Source: Scalindua sp964437425
Lineage (GTDB): Bacteria > Planctomycetota > Brocadiia > Brocadiales > Scalinduaceae
Assembly (NCBI GenBank): GCA_964437425.1
Contig: CAYTGO010000031.1
Span: forward strand, 1 to 34,428
Length of the DNA: 34,428 nucleotides
Reading direction: 5' to 3'
The notes below the pieces were generated by a model. The model worked only from the letters and a program-made list of their open reading frames with translations, had not been told where the DNA came from and made no database searches. Below, piece after piece: positions 23,662 through 33,437 of the stretch. The first letter of the stretch is position 1, and every line of letters starts with the position of its first letter. Position numbers and translations under genes: made by a program.

Positions 23662-26565
23662 TTACAAAGTGATGGTTGCCTGCCACGCCTCTTTAAGATC
23701 AGCGATTTTCTCCGAGATCACTTTTTCACCGTTCAAAGATAAGACGGTAAACATATCATTATCTACCACTTTTCCTATACAACCATACAAAGCACCTTCA
23801 ATTGCCGCCTCAAATTCACTCTGCTGTTGTTGCTCAACTTCTACAACAAACCGCGTGTTGGATTCCGCAAAAAGAACAGTATCGTCCCTGACAATCCCGT
23901 CTTCAACAGGAACTTGAGACAGATCAAGTTCCATTCCGTATCCACCCGCAAAGCTCATTTCAGCTGCCGTAACAGCAATGCCACCTTCAGAACAGTCATG
24001 ACATGATCTGACCAAACCATTTCCTGTAGCACTTGCAAGTAAATCCATAGTTCTCTTTGCAATCTCCGTATCCACTTTTGGAACTGAATTCCCCACAAAA
24101 CCGTGAGTATAATAGTAGTGCGAACCACCAAGTTCATTTTTTGTCATGCCTACAATATAAATAAGATTACCGGGTGATTTCACATCCATTGAAATCGCTT
24201 TGGTAACATCCGGCATTACACATATGGCAGAGATCAGTAAAGTAGGTGGTATTGCAATCGTTTTGTCCCCGACCGTATACTCATTATTCAAACTGTCCTT
24301 GCCGGATATAAATGGAGTTCCGTAATAAAGCGCAGTGTCATAACACCCCATTGAAGCCCTAACAAGATCTCCCAGACATTCAGGTTTACTAGTATTACCC
24401 CAACTGAAGTTGTCTAAGAGAGCGACTTCTTCCAGACTGCCTCCCACAGATACAACTTGTCGTAAAGCCTCGTCAATTGCTGAGGAGGCCATATGATAAG
24501 GATCTATGTCGCCATATTTAGGGTTCATACCATTCGATACAATTATTCCTTTGTTGGAGTTTAAAACAGGCCGGACTATACACGCATCACCGGGGCCATC
24601 GTTATCTACTCCCACCAACGGTTTCAGCACACTTCCGCCCTGCACCTCATGATCATATTGCCGGATTACCCACTCTTTGCTACAGACATTCCATGAAGAG
24701 AGGATTTTTTTCAAATCTTCACCATAATCCTTCTTCTCTTTTATATCCGGTTCCTTATGAGACGGTAGATGCCATGTTGCCTTTCGTATTGTCCTGGGCA
24801 CTCCATCATGTAGAAATGTCATTTCAATATCGGCAACAGTCTCACCCTTGTATCTCAAGTGTAATCTTTTGTCTCCGGTAAACTCTCCAATAAATGTAGC
24901 TTCTACATCTTCCCCTTCAAAAACCGCTCTGATCTCTTCCATGTTTTCCGGCGGCACAGAAAGAACCATTCTTTCCTGAGCCTCGGAAATCCAGATTTCT
25001 GAATAAGTCAACCCATCATATTTAAGAGGCACTTTTTCAAGATCAACTACAGCTCCAAGCTTTTCTCCCATCTCGCCCACTGCAGAAGAGAGTCCTCCGG
25101 CACCGCAATCGGTAATATTATTGTACAGACCGCGATCCAGCGCTATTAAGAGTGCGTCCGTAACCTTCCTCTCCATTATCGGATCGCCGATCTGGACTGC
25201 GCCCCCGGATATCATTTCCGATTCATGAGTCAGTTCTACAGATGAAAATGTAGCTCCGTGTATTCCGTCCCTCCCGGTCCTACCTCCCACAAGCAGAATC
25301 AGGTCACCCTTGTACGACTCTTTTTCACACTTATCCCTTGCAATCAATCCTACATTCCCACAATAAACAAGTGGATTACCGGTGTACCTTTCATCAAAGA
25401 AAATAGAACCGTTTGCGGTAGGTATCCCCATACGATTACCATAATCCCTGACACCTGAAACGACACCTTTAAAAATTCTTTTTGGATGAAGAATACCTTC
25501 CGGAATCGTTTCCTGTGGCATATCCAGAGGGCCAAAGCAGAAAACATCTGTATTTAAAATCGGCTTGGCTCCCAACCCGGTACCTAAAGTATCTCTTATG
25601 ACCCCACCAATTCCAGTATTAGCGCCACCGTAGGGTTCTATAGCAGATGGATGATTGTGTGTTTCAACTTTGAAGCATATGTTGTAGTCTTCATCAAATT
25701 CAATTATACCCGCATTATCTTTGAATACAGAAACGCACCATGGCTTATTCAATTCTGAGGTAGCTTTTACTATTGTATTGGCAAGAAGATTATCGATATG
25801 CTCTCCATTATAATCTATTATCCCCTTAAACGTTTTATGCATGCAATGTTCAGACCATGTTTGAGCAACTGTTTCCAATTCAACGTCGGTCGGTTTTCTA
25901 CCCAGTGTGACAAAATATTTCTGGACAGTTCTCATCTCCTCAACAGTCAGATACATCTGCCCACGCTCACTGACTTCCAGAAGCTGCTCATCATCTGCAT
26001 CCAGAATGTCAAGTTCCTGCCTGTGGAAGACGTCATCTACTGTTTCATCTCTGCCCTCATAAAACAGATTATCTTTGTCTATGAAAACATCTTCTATAAT
26101 CTTGTTTGCGAGTATTTTGTTTGCGATAGTTTCGAGTTGATCAGTCGTAAGCTGACCGGCTATCAGAAATTTTTTTGCAGTCTTTACCGATCTCGCTCTC
26201 AGACCTAAATCTTTAATCCCTTTGATCACGGTGGACTCTACCGGGTCCATTACACCTCGTTTGCGTGTCACCTCAATTGCATGAGCATCATCACCTTGCC
26301 ATTTGGAGCCAAGCTTGATCTCGCTCTCCTGTGCCCCTGATGACCCATTAATGCAGACATAATCCTGTGTCAGTCCGTCTATTAACAGTTCGCCGCAGAT
26401 CATCCCAATGTCCCCATCGGACAGGTCTCCGTCTACCAGGTACACCTGTACCATGCGAATCTCATCTACCGATGTAATCCCGATATGCTCAACCTCTGAA
26501 GCTATCTCATTCCCTATGGAATCGGTGAAATGTTCTTTAGTAAAAACCTCTATCCTTGTTTCCAT
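23662..26565 (-). CDS. purL: Phosphoribosylformylglycinamidine synthase with fused PurS-like N-terminus
   Basis: 967 residues, about 220 longer than the usual small PurL. The extra N-terminal part contains two ferredoxin-like PurS-type units. The second is clear (about 95-170, KRGVMDPVESTVIKGIKDLGL...VKTAKKFLI); the first (1-80) is weaker. The catalytic core begins near WSEHCMHKTFKG, with the nucleotide-binding GGRTGRDGIHGATFSS and the repeated second half. It works with PurQ, encoded 15 bases downstream, and explains the absence of a separate purS gene here. It overlaps tyrA by 16 bases. Confidence 0.94.
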   Translation of the reverse strand: METRIEVFTKEHFTDSIGNEIASEVEHIGITSVDEIRMVQVYLVDGDLSDGDIGMICGELLIDGLTQDYVCINGSSGAQESEIKLGSKWQGDDAHAIEVTRKRGVMDPVESTVIKGIKDLGLRARSVKTAKKFLIAGQLTTDQLETIANKILANKIIEDVFIDKDNLFYEGRDETVDDVFHRQELDILDADDEQLLEVSERGQMYLTVEEMRTVQKYFVTLGRKPTDVELETVAQTWSEHCMHKTFKGIIDYNGEHIDNLLANTIVKATSELNKPWCVSVFKDNAGIIEFDEDYNICFKVETHNHPSAIEPYGGANTGIGGVIRDTLGTGLGAKPILNTDVFCFGPLDMPQETIPEGILHPKRIFKGVVSGVRDYGNRMGIPTANGSIFFDERYTGNPLVYCGNVGLIARDKCEKESYKGDLILLVGGRTGRDGIHGATFSSVELTHESEMISGGAVQIGDPIMERKVTDALLIALDRGLYNNITDCGAGGLSSAVGEMGEKLGAVVDLEKVPLKYDGLTYSEIWISEAQERMVLSVPPENMEEIRAVFEGEDVEATFIGEFTGDKRLHLRYKGETVADIEMTFLHDGVPRTIRKATWHLPSHKEPDIKEKKDYGEDLKKILSSWNVCSKEWVIRQYDHEVQGGSVLKPLVGVDNDGPGDACIVRPVLNSNKGIIVSNGMNPKYGDIDPYHMASSAIDEALRQVVSVGGSLEEVALLDNFSWGNTSKPECLGDLVRASMGCYDTALYYGTPFISGKDSLNNEYTVGDKTIAIPPTLLISAICVMPDVTKAISMDVKSPGNLIYIVGMTKNELGGSHYYYTHGFVGNSVPKVDTEIAKRTMDLLASATGNGLVRSCHDCSEGGIAVTAAEMSFAGGYGMELDLSQVPVEDGIVRDDTVLFAESNTRFVVEVEQQQQSEFEAAIEGALYGCIGKVVDNDMFTVLSLNGEKVISEKIADLKEAWQATITL

Positions 26566-27416
26566 TTTTTCTTATCACGAACACTCTTTGCCTTTTTCAG
26601 TCGGCCTAACAGTTTCTTATCATTTCCCTTCTCCATGTCATTAATAGTACACTCTACCTCTTTAGAAAAAAGTCTCAGTGACTTAATTATTTTCTGTTTA
26701 TTCTGCTTGCTTATACTTAACCAGAGGTCAGGGTCTCCTGAGGCAATCCTTGTTGTGTCTCTCAATCCACTGGCTGCAAATTTCCAATGCTTCTCATCAA
26801 TAACACCGGCAAGGCTGGATGCAACGAAATGAGGTAGATGGCTGACAAGTGCCAGGACCTCATCATGTTTAGAAGGAGTCATAATGCTTATTTTGGCTCC
26901 CAATGCTTTCCACATATTCGACAGCGTTGTTATACTCTTCTTTGTATTAAGGTTTGTTGGTGTAAGCACACACACACTTCCTTCAAACAGGTCAGGTTTG
27001 GCAGAGTCTATACCTCTCTGTTCTGAGCCGGCAAGAGGATGTGCACCTATAAAATTTGATTTCCCACTACCACACGTTCTCCTGATCTCATCGTTTACCT
27101 GAGAAACAATATGACCCTTAGTGCTTCCTACATCGGTAAGAATCGCCGTTTTCTTCATCAGAGGAATTATTTGCTTTGCATAATCAGGTATGAGATTTAC
27201 AGAAGTTGCTAATATTATAATATCAGCCTGTTTTGCTGCTTTTTCAATACTGGTTGAACCTTCATCTATGGCTTTGATCTTAAGTGCCTTATTTATTGAG
27301 ACTTTACGATGTCCAACACCTATAATTGTCGTAGCCAGACCTCTCTTTTTCAGGCCAAGTCCTATCGATCCACCTATCAAACCCGTTCCAACTATGGCAA
27401 CAACTCCGAAGTTCAT
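26550..27416 (-). CDS. tyrA: Prephenate/arogenate dehydrogenase
   Basis: 288 residues. The N-terminal NAD(P)-binding GTGLIGGS (10-17) is followed by the dehydrogenase core with GAHPLAGSEQRG, a family signature containing the catalytic His, then LVSHLPHFVASSL. It oxidatively decarboxylates prephenate (or arogenate) in tyrosine synthesis. There is no fused chorismate mutase or ACT domain. First gene of the long minus-strand run; a TTGACA promoter lies at 27484-27512. Confidence 0.93.
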   Translation of the reverse strand: MNFGVVAIVGTGLIGGSIGLGLKKRGLATTIIGVGHRKVSINKALKIKAIDEGSTSIEKAAKQADIIILATSVNLIPDYAKQIIPLMKKTAILTDVGSTKGHIVSQVNDEIRRTCGSGKSNFIGAHPLAGSEQRGIDSAKPDLFEGSVCVLTPTNLNTKKSITTLSNMWKALGAKISIMTPSKHDEVLALVSHLPHFVASSLAGVIDEKHWKFAASGLRDTTRIASGDPDLWLSISKQNKQKIIKSLRLFSKEVECTINDMEKGNDKKLLGRLKKAKSVRDKKKWKQG

Positions 27417-27483
27417 TCGCTATGTTTTTCCCAAAAAAAAGCTTAAATTAGTTTTGCAAATCCAAGGTAAATTTTAGATGGCG

Positions 27484-27512
27484 ATGTTAACCTTGTATTA
27501 GAATTTTGTCAA
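27484..27512 (-). promoter_or_regulatory. Candidate sigma-70-type promoter of tyrA and the minus-strand gene run
   Basis: On the minus strand a perfect TTGACA (27512-27507) and TAACAT (27489-27484) are separated by 17 bases. This puts transcription start near 27477 and a leader of about 60 bases before the tyrA ATG at 27416. Confidence 0.5.
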
Positions 27513-27533
27513 TTTTAAATAGTCCATATTCCC

Positions 27534-27561
27534 TTGATTTGCCCAAAAAAAATGTTAGAAT
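27534..27561 (+). promoter_or_regulatory. Candidate sigma-70-type promoter of accA
   Basis: TTGATT (27534-27539) and TAGAAT (27556-27561) with 16 bases between them would start transcription near 27568, about 58 bases before the ATG at 27626. It lies back to back with the tyrA promoter. Confidence 0.35.
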
Positions 27562-27625
27562 CATAAGAAGTTTGTAGCAACTGCAAATTAATTGTAACTT
27601 TATAGCTTTTAACGTGGAATTTGTA

Positions 27626-28681
27626 ATGGCCAAAGGCATAAAAAGGAAAAGCGCAAAACCAAAAAGTACAAAAACTACAGAACCAAAATCTGCAGAAGAC
27701 ACTATCCTTGAATTAGAACAACGTATCCAGGAACTACAAGATGATACGGATCAAGCTGACGCTCCTGCTCAAATAGAGAAACTGGAAAAAGAGAGAACAG
27801 CTCTTCAGAAAAAGATGTATTCCAACCTTACCCCCTACGAAATAGTAAAAATTGCACGTCATCATCTTAGACCCCCATTCTCTGACCATCTGGAACTGAT
27901 GGTTGACGACTTTGTTGAACTGCACGGGGATCGTAATTTCGGAGATGACAACGCCATAGTTACAGGTTTCGGTACTATTGGTGGGAAAAAGGCACTGATC
28001 ATTGGTCAACATAAAGGGAAGACAACAAAAGAGAGAATCGAAAGCAACTTTGGAATGCCCAACCCGGAAGGATACAGAAAAGCATTACAGAAAATGAAAC
28101 TGGCAGAGAAATTTAAATTACCAATAGTTACGCTGATCGACACACCGGGAGCGAATCCGGATATTGGAGCAGAGGAGCGTGGCCAGGCACATGCAATAGC
28201 TATAAATATTGCAGAAATGAGCAAGCTAAGAACTCCCATAATCTGTATTGTCATTGGAGAAGGCGGAAGCGGCGGAGCACTGGGAATCGGTGTGGGTGAT
28301 AAATTCTCAATCCTTGAATTCGCTTATTGCTCTGTTATCTCACCTGAAGGCTGTGCGGCTATCTTGTGGAAAAGCAAGGATCATACTGAAGATGCTGCAA
28401 ACGCCCTGCATTTGACGGCAAAAGAGTTACATAAGCTGAAAATAGTTGACGAAATCATTCCTGAACCGGTAGGAGCAGCACACAACAATCCAAAGGAGAT
28501 GACCAGGATATTAAAGGAAACTATCGTTAGATATATAGATGAACTCCAGGCAATACCTATAGATGAATTGATCGAGAAAAGATATCAAAAGTATAGGAAA
28601 ATTGGCAGTTTCCTTGGCGGAGAAGAGTCGCAAGTCCAGTCTGAAACAGCTGGTAGCGTGAAGCAAGCTAAAGTCGGATAA
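27626..28681 (+). CDS. accA: Acetyl-CoA carboxylase carboxyltransferase subunit alpha
   Basis: 351 residues from the ATG at 27626; an in-frame GTG at 27614 would add four. A basic N-terminus and a short coiled coil precede the family core (LTPYEIVKIARH...FVELHGDRNFGDD), with LIDTPGANPDIGAEERGQ and the oxyanion glycine loop GEGGSGGALGIG. With AccD it transfers carboxyl from biotin to acetyl-CoA, the first committed step of fatty acid synthesis. accD is not in the window. Confidence 0.95.
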   Translation: MAKGIKRKSAKPKSTKTTEPKSAEDTILELEQRIQELQDDTDQADAPAQIEKLEKERTALQKKMYSNLTPYEIVKIARHHLRPPFSDHLELMVDDFVELHGDRNFGDDNAIVTGFGTIGGKKALIIGQHKGKTTKERIESNFGMPNPEGYRKALQKMKLAEKFKLPIVTLIDTPGANPDIGAEERGQAHAIAINIAEMSKLRTPIICIVIGEGGSGGALGIGVGDKFSILEFAYCSVISPEGCAAILWKSKDHTEDAANALHLTAKELHKLKIVDEIIPEPVGAAHNNPKEMTRILKETIVRYIDELQAIPIDELIEKRYQKYRKIGSFLGGEESQVQSETAGSVKQAKVG

Positions 28682-28689
28682 TATTTTTC

Positions 28690-29208
28690 TTGAGAAAACT
28701 TACTACAATAATATTAATCCTCCTGATTACCAATCCTGTATTTGGTTTTGGGAAGGAAGCACCGGATCAAGTACTGACAAAGTACTTAAAATCGCTCTAT
28801 TCAAATAACCTGAAAAAAACATATAGTTATCTTTCAAAGGCAGACAAGAGCACTATAAGTCGAATTGAATTTATTAAGCAAAACAGCCTTGACGACTCTT
28901 TTGCCCTTGAAATAGCAAAGACAGTTTCTTCACTGCGCAAATACAAGGTAAATGAAACAGTAATAAATAAAGACAGTGCATCCGTCAATATTACAGTAAC
29001 ATCTCCGGACATGTCCAAAGTCATGGGAGAAATATTCGGGCCTTTTCATGGCCCAAAAAACATGGAAAACCCACAGGAAGCAGCCAGATTTATGCTGAAG
29101 CAGTACCTGAAAAAGGGTAACGTACCAATGGTTGAAGAGAGAGGAACCTTTACACTGGTAAATGAAGAGGGCAGATGGAAAGTTATCTTGGGGCTAACGA
29201 AAAAATAA
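28690..29208 (+). CDS. Secreted small protein of unknown function, NTF2-like fold possible
   Basis: 172 residues from a TTG at 28690; no ATG is available before the conserved-looking part and no good ribosome site is visible. The N-terminus is a signal peptide (LTTIILILLITNPVFGFG). The mature part begins with APDQVLTKYLKSLYSNNLKKTYSYLS and ends with EEGRWKVILG, a layout seen in NTF2-like exported domains that start with a helix and end in a WKV strand. No catalytic motif. It starts 8 bases after accA, so it is probably co-transcribed. Confidence 0.72.
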   Translation: MRKLTTIILILLITNPVFGFGKEAPDQVLTKYLKSLYSNNLKKTYSYLSKADKSTISRIEFIKQNSLDDSFALEIAKTVSSLRKYKVNETVINKDSASVNITVTSPDMSKVMGEIFGPFHGPKNMENPQEAARFMLKQYLKKGNVPMVEERGTFTLVNEEGRWKVILGLTKK

Positions 29209-29252
29209 GTAAGTTTTACCCAAATTGATAAAATAGGAAGAAGGATAAGATT

Positions 29253-29774
29253 ATGAGAGAAATGTTAATAGATATGGCAAAAAGAGTTGGCTTCAATCTT
29301 GAACAGTTGCAGAAGGGATTCGAAGAGTGGTTTAAGGGTAAGTTTGAAAAACTGACTGCAATCAAAGAATCGTATGAGGAAACCAGTTCATGTACATACG
29401 AACATCAATACACACAGTTTGGCAAAGAACGTGAGTATCTGATCGATTTACATAAAGCAATCCTTGAGAAGGAGCTTGATGAAACAGAAAATCCCAGAAT
29501 TCTCATGCAAAATATCTTTAATGATTACGATGAACTACTCCGCAAATATCGTGGAATAATACCTCTGGACTATTCACTAGATATAATCCCTGACAAAGCA
29601 CATGCTGATGAAGGAAGTGAAGTCGAAACAGAAATTCTACATTTTTTCCCGTCAAATTGTAAAAGAGAGCAGATCATAGAACATACGGCAGAAATCATCA
29701 AACACATTCAGGAAGAATCACTTTCTGATACACCAATCTGGGTCAAGGTCATCCAACATAAAGGAATAAAATAG
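29253..29774 (+). CDS. Hypothetical cytoplasmic protein
   Basis: 173 residues; the ATG at 29253 has GAAGGA upstream. No signal peptide, membrane helix or motif I recognise. The N-terminal half is charged and probably helical (KRVGFNLEQLQKGFEEWFKG, then KEREYLIDLHKAILEKEL); the C-terminal half looks mixed. It sits between the small secreted protein and purN. I cannot assign a function. Confidence 0.72.
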   Translation: MREMLIDMAKRVGFNLEQLQKGFEEWFKGKFEKLTAIKESYEETSSCTYEHQYTQFGKEREYLIDLHKAILEKELDETENPRILMQNIFNDYDELLRKYRGIIPLDYSLDIIPDKAHADEGSEVETEILHFFPSNCKREQIIEHTAEIIKHIQEESLSDTPIWVKVIQHKGIK

Positions 29775-29900
29775 ATTTAAGTTTGAAAAGAAAAACCGAA
29801 ATTTGTCCTCTATTTAATCCTGGTTCACATTGAACTTCTGCTAACCTGCCGTCCGGCCAGACCGCTCGGACGAGTAGTCACTTTTAACCGGACACAAAAC

Positions 29901-30533
29901 ATGTCTGCATCCAAAACTCTTAATCTGGCAATACTCATTTCCGGCAGCGGAACAACACTCCAAAACATTATCGACAAAATAAACGATAACTCCCTTAATG
30001 CCAGAATACAGATTGTCGTATCCAACTCACCTGATGCCTATGGCATTAAGAGAGCAGAGCAGAACAATATTCCCACAGCCATAGTACAACGCAAAGACCA
30101 TAGCCAGACAGAAACTTTCAGTAATACAATAATAGAAGAGATTGAGAAATATCCTGTTGACCTGATAATACTTGCCGGCTTTCTACACCTTTTCAGAATC
30201 CCGGACTCATATGCGGGCAAGGTTATGAATATTCACCCCGGGTTAATACCTTCCTTCTGTGGAAAAGGATATTATGGGCACCATGTCCATAAGGCCGCAA
30301 TTGAAAGTGGCGTCAAAATATCAGGTTGTACTGTCCATTTTGTTGATAACGAATATGATCGTGGGCCGATAATTATCCAGAGAACTGTTCACGTTGACGC
30401 CGATGACACTCCGGACACACTTGCACAAAAGGTTTTTAAAGAAGAGTGCATAGCTTACCCGGAAGCAATACGCCTGTTTGCTGAAGGAAAATTAAAAATT
30501 GAGGAAAGAAAAGTCAGGATCTTAAACCACTAA
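29901..30533 (+). CDS. purN: Phosphoribosylglycinamide formyltransferase
   Basis: 210 residues. Folate-dependent transfer of a formyl group to GAR, the third step of purine synthesis. It has ISGSGTTLQNI at the phosphate site and the catalytic residues N110 and H112 (MNIHPGLIPSF) and D153 (HFVDNEYDRGP), matching N106, H108 and D144 of the E. coli enzyme. The usual SLLPSF is GLIPSF here, a modest change. It ends 2 bases before the TPR gene. Confidence 0.95.
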   Translation: MSASKTLNLAILISGSGTTLQNIIDKINDNSLNARIQIVVSNSPDAYGIKRAEQNNIPTAIVQRKDHSQTETFSNTIIEEIEKYPVDLIILAGFLHLFRIPDSYAGKVMNIHPGLIPSFCGKGYYGHHVHKAAIESGVKISGCTVHFVDNEYDRGPIIIQRTVHVDADDTPDTLAQKVFKEECIAYPEAIRLFAEGKLKIEERKVRILNH

Positions 30534-30535
30534 TT

Positions 30536-32638
30536 ATGAGAATCAAACTTCTATCAAATACAAAACGGTTTCCGCTGTTACAAGTCAGAAAACTATTAAT
30601 CGTTTCAATAATTTGCCTGTTTATTGTTCAGAATAGCACTCCTTCCCCTGCTATCTCCATTTTGAGAGTTGAACCCTCAGTATTCGAACTTCAGAACCAG
30701 GCATTTTATAACTTAAGAAGAGGAAAATTCATTGAGGTGTTTAAGAATTGCGAAGAACTTCTGGCAATCAACCAGAAAAGCGTCCTCGCATACGAACTAC
30801 TGCAAGTTGCATACGCTGCAATCGGAAACTTCGACAGGGCGGAGGAATTGATTGACTCTTTAAAAGAGGCTTCTACTAATCTATCGCTTACGCATCTATC
30901 AAAAGGAATAATCCTGCTCTCCCGGGAGAAGTTTGATGAGGCTGTTGAAGAGTGCCAGGCATCTATAACCCTGGACAAAGACAACCCTCTCGCACTCTAC
31001 TACCTGGGAAGGATACACACAGACAAGAAAGAGTTTGCGAAAGCTGATGCATATTTCAGGAAAGCGGCTGAGATTGAACCGGAACTTGCGTTGGCATATA
31101 CGGGCCTTGGCATAAACTACCTGTTACAGGGAAATGCTGAAAAGTCTTTCAAGAACTATAAAAAGGCTCTCGAAATTGACCAGGATGAGCATATGGCAAG
31201 AATGGGCCTTGCGACAATACTGGTCCAATTGCAGGGCTACGAGAAAGCTATAGAACAATATAAACTTGTAATCAAAAAAGTACCCACTTTTATCAGAGCC
31301 CGTCAGAGCCTTGCTGCACTTTATCTTCAAATGGGAAGGTTCAAAGATGCAATAGAGCAATCTATCGAAATCCTGAAAATTGATCAGGACGCTGCATCTG
31401 CATATCTTATACTAGCCAGATCTTATTCATACATTGACAACTTCAGCGATGCCATTAAAAGTATCATCATGTTTACAGAGATACAGGAATCCTCCTTTGA
31501 AGCGAATTACCTTTTAGCTACATTCCATATGGCAAGTGGAGATATTAAATCTGCTAATGACGCAATTGAGAAAGCCGAAAGTATTGATGCCGGAATAGGC
31601 AACATGATGATAGTCAGCAGCCTGTTAAACCACATTGAAGGCAACTATAATACTGCAGAAGTATATCTGAAAAAAGCGATGGAAGTCACACCTGAAATCC
31701 ATCACCCGATGATCAGCATTTTATTGACAAATCTATACCTCTCACAGGAAAAACACAAATCTGCAAGTGAGAGTTTAAAACTATCCGATAATTTTATTAA
31801 CGGTTTCATGTCAAAAAACCTTGTTCTGAAACCTGACAAGTTAATTGAAAAATCTTTTGCGAACACAAACCTTGCTATATTTTTCTATCTCAATAAATGG
31901 TATGACAAAGCAATTGAGATGTGCGATGCGGCATTAGTGACCCACCCGGACAATCCGCTCACGTTGTATGTAAAGGGCAAAGCACTGATAGATAAAAAAG
32001 ATTTCAGCCGGGCCTTTATAGAGCTGAAAAAAACAGTTGAGATACAACCCGGCTTTATATCTCCTCACTACGACCTGGCAAAACTCTATCTGCTAATGGG
32101 TGAGACTGACAATGCAATTGGAGAGTATAAAAAACTGGCGGGTCTAAATCCGAAGAATGCATCAGTCCACCTCTCTATAGGACATATATATTCTCGACAG
32201 GAAAAGCTGGACGAGGCGCTGATCGAATATAAGCATGTAGTTACTTTGTCACCTGATTCTCCCATAGGATACAATGAGCTGGCTTATCACTATGCCGAGA
32301 GCGGAACCAATCTTGATGAAGGCTTGGAATATGCACTAAAGGCTGCAGAGTTAGCTCCAAAGGATGCTGCAATTCTTGACACTCTGGGTTGGGTATACTT
32401 TAAAAAGGGGAATTTCAACAAAGCAGTAGAAAGTCTGGAGACTGCAATTGCATCACGACAGAACTCACCTACAATACGATTCCACCTTGGAATGGCACAT
32501 TACAAAAACCGTAATATAAATAGTGCTCTGAACGAATTTAAAAACTCCCTGAAAATCTCAACAAGATTCAAAGAGGCGTCCAAAGCAAAGGATATGATTG
32601 AAATGATTGAAGGCCAATTGAATCAAACGCAGAAGTAG
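30536..32638 (+). CDS. Large TPR-repeat protein, probably exported
   Basis: 700 residues. An N-terminal hydrophobic stretch (about 21-37) looks like a signal peptide or anchor. The rest is a chain of tetratricopeptide units of 34 residues with the pattern A-x3-Y/L-x2-LG...A...Y-x-KAL-x-P, for example near residues 140-260, 470-560 and 580-690. The middle (about 350-420) is less regular. Such proteins are protein-protein scaffolds; many act in envelope assembly or secretion. No enzymatic motif. It begins 2 bases after purN, hence is likely co-transcribed with it. Confidence 0.88.
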   Translation: MRIKLLSNTKRFPLLQVRKLLIVSIICLFIVQNSTPSPAISILRVEPSVFELQNQAFYNLRRGKFIEVFKNCEELLAINQKSVLAYELLQVAYAAIGNFDRAEELIDSLKEASTNLSLTHLSKGIILLSREKFDEAVEECQASITLDKDNPLALYYLGRIHTDKKEFAKADAYFRKAAEIEPELALAYTGLGINYLLQGNAEKSFKNYKKALEIDQDEHMARMGLATILVQLQGYEKAIEQYKLVIKKVPTFIRARQSLAALYLQMGRFKDAIEQSIEILKIDQDAASAYLILARSYSYIDNFSDAIKSIIMFTEIQESSFEANYLLATFHMASGDIKSANDAIEKAESIDAGIGNMMIVSSLLNHIEGNYNTAEVYLKKAMEVTPEIHHPMISILLTNLYLSQEKHKSASESLKLSDNFINGFMSKNLVLKPDKLIEKSFANTNLAIFFYLNKWYDKAIEMCDAALVTHPDNPLTLYVKGKALIDKKDFSRAFIELKKTVEIQPGFISPHYDLAKLYLLMGETDNAIGEYKKLAGLNPKNASVHLSIGHIYSRQEKLDEALIEYKHVVTLSPDSPIGYNELAYHYAESGTNLDEGLEYALKAAELAPKDAAILDTLGWVYFKKGNFNKAVESLETAIASRQNSPTIRFHLGMAHYKNRNINSALNEFKNSLKISTRFKEASKAKDMIEMIEGQLNQTQK

Positions 32639-32644
32639 AATCTT

Positions 32645-32672
32645 CAACTCGCAACCCGTAACTCGTAACTCG
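32645..32672. repeat. Heptamer tandem repeat, four units
   Basis: CAACTCG, CAACCCG, TAACTCG and TAACTCG follow each other at 32645-32672, directly abutting the stop codon of the response regulator gene. A related, more degenerate array is at 33907-33941. Confidence 0.8.
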
Positions 32673-33044
32673 TTAATTTTTCTTTCTCATTATAAGGTCA
32701 ACTAGTATGCATTCACTTAGATGATCATAGTCAATAGGTTTAGTTATGTATTCGTCGGCACCTTTTTCCAGGGCTTCTTTACCAATTCTTTCATCCGTCA
32801 CAGCTGTTACCATTATAATGCCTATACTATTGTTAAACAGTCTAACACGTCTCAGAACTTCCATACCATTTATTCCATCCATTATCAAATCAAGCAGCAT
32901 GATATCAGGTTTCATTTGCTTTACTTTTCTCACTGCATCCATTCCGCTGTGTGACACGCTAACATCGTAACCAAGCTCATCCAGAAAGCTCTTAAGGAGG
33001 AAGCATGCGTTCTCATTATCATCTACAATCAATATCTTACTCAT
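32673..33044 (-). CDS. Receiver-only response regulator
   Basis: 123 residues, a single CheY-like receiver domain. The acidic pocket is D8 and D9, the phosphorylated residue D52, the switch residue T80 and the conserved lysine K102. There is no output domain, so it signals by protein contacts, as CheY or Spo0F do. No histidine kinase is encoded nearby. It is convergent with the TPR gene and divergent from the PilZ gene, with which it could share a signalling theme. Confidence 0.93.
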   Translation of the reverse strand: MSKILIVDDNENACFLLKSFLDELGYDVSVSHSGMDAVRKVKQMKPDIMLLDLIMDGINGMEVLRRVRLFNNSIGIIMVTAVTDERIGKEALEKGADEYITKPIDYDHLSECILVDLIMRKKN

Positions 33045-33256
33045 AATTACTTATCATTCGTTTGGTTGTACAGGAGGTAGTAAAAAAACTGGAATACTTT
33101 ACAGATTCTAAGAGTGCAAACCATATACCAGAAACCGGTTATGCCAGGACAGGCAACTCTATTTATGGACGCAACAAGGCAGCAACGTTGAGTCGGTGCG
33201 GTATTCACCATCTTCACGTACTAAATCTGTTACGATTTAATTAGCGAGGTGTGTCG

Positions 33257-33301
33257 TGGCACACTATTGCCAGTTACACTTCTGCGCATTGGCACACTAT
33301 T
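33257..33301. repeat. 12-bp direct repeat TGGCACACTATT
   Basis: Two identical copies at 33257-33268 and 33290-33301 have a 33-bp start-to-start distance, close to three helical turns, as expected of a pair of protein-binding sites. Unrelated in sequence to the nirS/bc dyads. Confidence 0.6.
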
Positions 33302-33437
33302 CTTATAAAAAAACTCTCCCGCGTAATCCGGGAATACGATCATTAAAATATTATAGAACAGCATAAGTTGTAATCAATTCTAATGTTAAAACGTCCAGGA
33401 ACTTACTCACAAAAACAATAAGAGCCTACACATATTT

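Noticed and set aside
33062..33244. 60-codon plus-strand frame after the response regulator
   Set aside because: No convincing ribosome site, no recognisable domain and no homologue visible in the window.
33257..33271. TGGCACACTATTGC as a sigma-54 promoter
   Set aside because: The GG-to-GC distance is 9 bases instead of 10, and the second copy of the repeat lacks GC altogether.
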